The notes under the pieces were generated by a model that did no database searches, was not told the DNA's origin, and saw only the letters and a list, made by a program, of their open reading frames with translations. This document shows positions 6,764-8,541 of a stretch of DNA of 8,541 nucleotides, piece by piece. Numbering within the stretch: position 1 is the stretch's first letter; every line of letters begins with the position of its first letter. The DNA is taken from assembly GCA_934569215.1 (NCBI GenBank), contig CAKTKF010000034.1, forward strand, positions 1 through 8,541, written 5' to 3'. The translations under genes were made by a program, and so were the position numbers. The stretch is from an uncultured Oscillospiraceae bacterium (lineage in GTDB: Bacteria > Bacillota > Clostridia > Oscillospirales > Oscillospiraceae).

Positions 6764-6816
6764 ACAGTATAGCATTTATTTCCCGGAATGTTGCCGGGCG
6801 TCAAGGAGGAAACACT

Positions 6817-7962
6817 ATGGTTTTGTTTGGTGCTGACCGCGTGGCGGAATTCGCCCATCTCTTTGCCGGGCGCACGGCACTGCTCACCGGCCCTTCCGGG
6901 CGCACCAGCGGCAATGAGCCGACGTTTGAGGCGCTGAAACGCTGCTGCGATCTGCGGCTTCTGCTGGCGCCGGAGCACGGTGTTCGCGGCGACAAGCCCG
7001 CCGGAGCGGTATTCGCCGACGAGGTGGACGAGGACACCGGCCTGACCGTGCGCAGTCTGTACACAAAAGCGTCCAAGCGTCTGTCCGCCGACACCCTGTC
7101 GCTGTTTGATACCCTGGTCTACGACATTGCCGACGTGGGCTGTCGGTATTACACCTTCCTCACCTCCCTGCGCTACTGCATGGAGGACTGCGCCGCTGTC
7201 GGGAAGCGCCTGGTGGTGCTGGATCGTCCCAACCCCCTGGGCGACCGGGTGGAGGGCGGCCTGCTGCGGCCGGAGGCAGCCAGCTTTGTGGGCGGCTATT
7301 CCATTCCCGTGTGCTACGGCCTGACCTGCGGCGAGCTGGCGGTGATGATGAACGAGGAGCTGGGCTGCAAGTGCGATCTGCACGTCGTTCCCTGCGCCGG
7401 TCTGACCCGGGACATGACCTTCCGGGACTGGGGGCATTATTGGGTGATGCCCAGCCCGAACATTCCCCGCTACGAAACGGCGCTGCTGTACCCCGGCACC
7501 TGCCTGATTGAGGGAACCAACTGCTCCGAAGGCCGGGGAACCGCCGATCCCTTCGCCATCATCGGCGCGCCCTTCATCAAGGCGGAATCTTTCTCAAAGG
7601 CCTTCAACGCTCTGGGCTGTCCGGGTGTGGAATCCACGCCGGTGTATTTCAGCCCCACGACCTCCAAGCACGAAGGCAGCCTGTGCGGCGGCATTCATTT
7701 GCACATCACAGACGAAACGCGTTTGCAGCCCGTAGCCCTGGGCGTAAAGCTTCTGGATCTGCTGCGGAGAATGTACCCGGAGGATTTCCACTTCCTGTCC
7801 CCCGTCCGGGACGATGGCAGACCCTTCCTCTCCCTTCTGGCCGGACACCGCGACTTTGAGCGCCCCGACTGGGACGCAGACGCGCTGATCGAACGCTACA
7901 GGAAAGAAAGCGAAGATTTCCGCCAGAGGAAAGCGCCATACGAACGTTATCCAAGAGGCTGA
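6817..7962 (+). CDS. DUF1343 protein, NamZ-like exo-beta-N-acetylmuramidase (GH171)
   Basis: This 381-residue protein matches the DUF1343/YbbC family, whose Bacillus subtilis member NamZ cuts MurNAc from the non-reducing end of peptidoglycan fragments. Family motifs are in order: APEHGVRG (residues 51-58), YDIADVGCRYYTF (102-114), VLDRPNPLG (134-142), YGLTCGELA (167-175), MPSPNIP (211-217) and YPGTCLIEGTNCSEGRGT (225-242), then PFAIIGAPF (245-253). The start is set by AAGGAGG (6803-6809), 7 bases before the ATG. Unlike B. subtilis NamZ (about 414 residues, secreted), it has no hydrophobic N-terminal signal, so a cytoplasmic role on imported muropeptide sugars is inferred. No MurNAc kinase, MurQ or NagZ is visible nearby. 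It is transcribed alone from its own promoter and ends at a two-way terminator. Confidence 0.9.
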   Translation: MVLFGADRVAEFAHLFAGRTALLTGPSGRTSGNEPTFEALKRCCDLRLLLAPEHGVRGDKPAGAVFADEVDEDTGLTVRSLYTKASKRLSADTLSLFDTLVYDIADVGCRYYTFLTSLRYCMEDCAAVGKRLVVLDRPNPLGDRVEGGLLRPEAASFVGGYSIPVCYGLTCGELAVMMNEELGCKCDLHVVPCAGLTRDMTFRDWGHYWVMPSPNIPRYETALLYPGTCLIEGTNCSEGRGTADPFAIIGAPFIKAESFSKAFNALGCPGVESTPVYFSPTTSKHEGSLCGGIHLHITDETRLQPVALGVKLLDLLRRMYPEDFHFLSPVRDDGRPFLSLLAGHRDFERPDWDADALIERYRKESEDFRQRKAPYERYPRG

Positions 7963-7987
7963 GCAGTCGATTGGATTCTACCAATGC

Positions 7988-8025
7988 AAAAACCTGGGGC
8001 GCACAACACATCGTCCCAGGTTTTT
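7988..8025. terminator. Two-way intrinsic terminator between namZ-like and TIR genes
   Basis: The arms are AAAAACCTGGG (7988-7998) and CCCAGGTTTTT (8015-8025), followed by one more T. Two or three further pairs can form inside, leaving a loop of about 10 bases. A-runs and T-runs at both ends let it serve both converging genes. It lies 25 bases past the NamZ-like stop and 38 bases past the TIR gene stop. Confidence 0.9.
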
Positions 8026-8063
8026 TCTGCCGGAAAACAATTATACGAATACTTCTACAAAAT

Positions 8064-8541
8064 TCACTTTTCAACGTCACAACACACGTTTTTCGCAAAT
8101 TGCCTTTTCAAAGACTTTAGTAGTGCTGAAAGCGCCGATTCATACCCATCTCCGTTGAATCGGAGATATTTTATTTGGGAAATCAATGCCGGAGGGGCAG
8201 AGTCATCGATAATAATCGGGTATATCACGCAAGACCGATCGCGAAGCGCCTTCCCATAAAAGGCACTCCACTCGTCCGAACAACACACTGATTTCAGATA
8301 ATCTTCGGAAATTACCATGATAAGCGCCTTGCTGTCCCGCAATCCGGTACTGATCTTTTCAAAAATTCTGTCGCCAATGCTTATTGACCAATCATCCAAA
8401 AACGTAGAAAATCCTGCATCCATCAAGTCAGTAGCAATCGCTCTGGAGAATGCCAAATCGGCGGAAGAATGAGATATAAAAACTTCGATTTTATCCTGCT
8501 CCTGGAATCTCTGCATAGAGCGAAGGTGTCTTTCTGTCAAC
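8064..8541 (-). CDS. TIR-domain protein, 5' partial
   Basis: The frame is open to the window edge, giving 158 visible C-terminal residues. A TIR domain (TIR_2-like) fills about residues 18-140 of this fragment. It has VFISHSSAD (20-28, box 1), the AGFSTFLDDWSISIGD stretch (42-57), LIMVISEDYLKS (73-84) and CCSDEWSAF (86-94). Glu90 in this last motif sits where NAD-cleaving TIR enzymes keep their catalytic glutamate. Bacterial TIR proteins often act in anti-phage defence or as NADases. No ribosome site precedes the TTG at 8540 or the ATG at 8516, so more N-terminal sequence probably lies outside the window, perhaps with a sensor domain. Base composition is about 43-45% GC by hand count on sample lines, against about 63% in the NamZ-like gene, which suggests horizontal transfer. 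Function beyond the TIR fold is not known. Confidence 0.88.
   Translation of the reverse strand, partial: LTERHLRSMQRFQEQDKIEVFISHSSADLAFSRAIATDLMDAGFSTFLDDWSISIGDRIFEKISTGLRDSKALIMVISEDYLKSVCCSDEWSAFYGKALRDRSCVIYPIIIDDSAPPALISQIKYLRFNGDGYESALSALLKSLKRQFAKNVCCDVEK

Noticed and set aside
6782..6798. CCCGG/CCGGG hairpin in the leader of the NamZ-like gene
   Set aside because: Only 5-base arms; plausible operator or leader structure but expected by chance in GC-rich DNA.
6757..7437. 226-codon minus-strand frame opposite the NamZ-like gene
   Set aside because: It runs through the promoter and leader of the NamZ-like gene and has no recognisable domain.

Overview
The window looks like chromosomal DNA of a GC-rich, Gram-positive-type anaerobe, most likely a gut Clostridia member such as an Oscillospiraceae relative. 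The grounds are strong AGGAGG-type ribosome sites, sigma-A-like promoters with 16-17 base spacers, a YtrA-type GntR/ABC operon and a Bifidobacterium-like NahK. The taxon is an inference; no marker gene is present. Most of the window is high in GC (38 of 60 bases at 7321-7380). The last ~480 bases are clearly lower (26 of 60 at 8101-8160), which suggests a different origin.

Layout. (1) 1-1785, plus strand: a tightly packed operon of a GntR/YtrA-type repressor (5' end outside the window), an ABC ATPase and a six-helix ABC-2 permease. It ends at a strong two-way terminator (1794-1833) shared with the converging galE. (2) 5013-1841, minus strand: a LysR regulator, then an N-acetylhexosamine 1-kinase (NahK-like) 27 bases downstream, then galE with its own promoter. 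The GalE carries Cys at position 299, the size-gate residue, so it should also accept UDP-GlcNAc/GalNAc. With NahK this makes a partial Leloir-type route for host-glycan amino sugars (GalNAc/GlcNAc from galacto-N-biose or lacto-N-biose). (3) 5217-6668, plus strand: a PutP-type sodium:solute symporter, divergent from lysR. The back-to-back promoters have -35 boxes 34 bases apart, and a perfect 9-base dyad lies in the symporter leader. (4) 6817-7962, plus strand: a DUF1343/NamZ-type exo-N-acetylmuramidase without a signal peptide, with its own near-consensus promoter. (5) 8541-8064, minus strand: the C-terminal part of a TIR-domain protein in AT-richer DNA, converging on namZ across a second two-way terminator.

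Working together: lysR-nahK-galE plus the divergent symporter may be one regulated amino-sugar/solute uptake unit. NamZ adds a second amino-sugar (MurNAc) releasing activity nearby. The ABC operon is probably an envelope-stress or antibiotic-response system. The TIR gene may mark the edge of an accessory or defence region that continues past the window. No intergenic gap exceeds 300 bases, and I saw no RNA gene, CRISPR array or insertion sequence.
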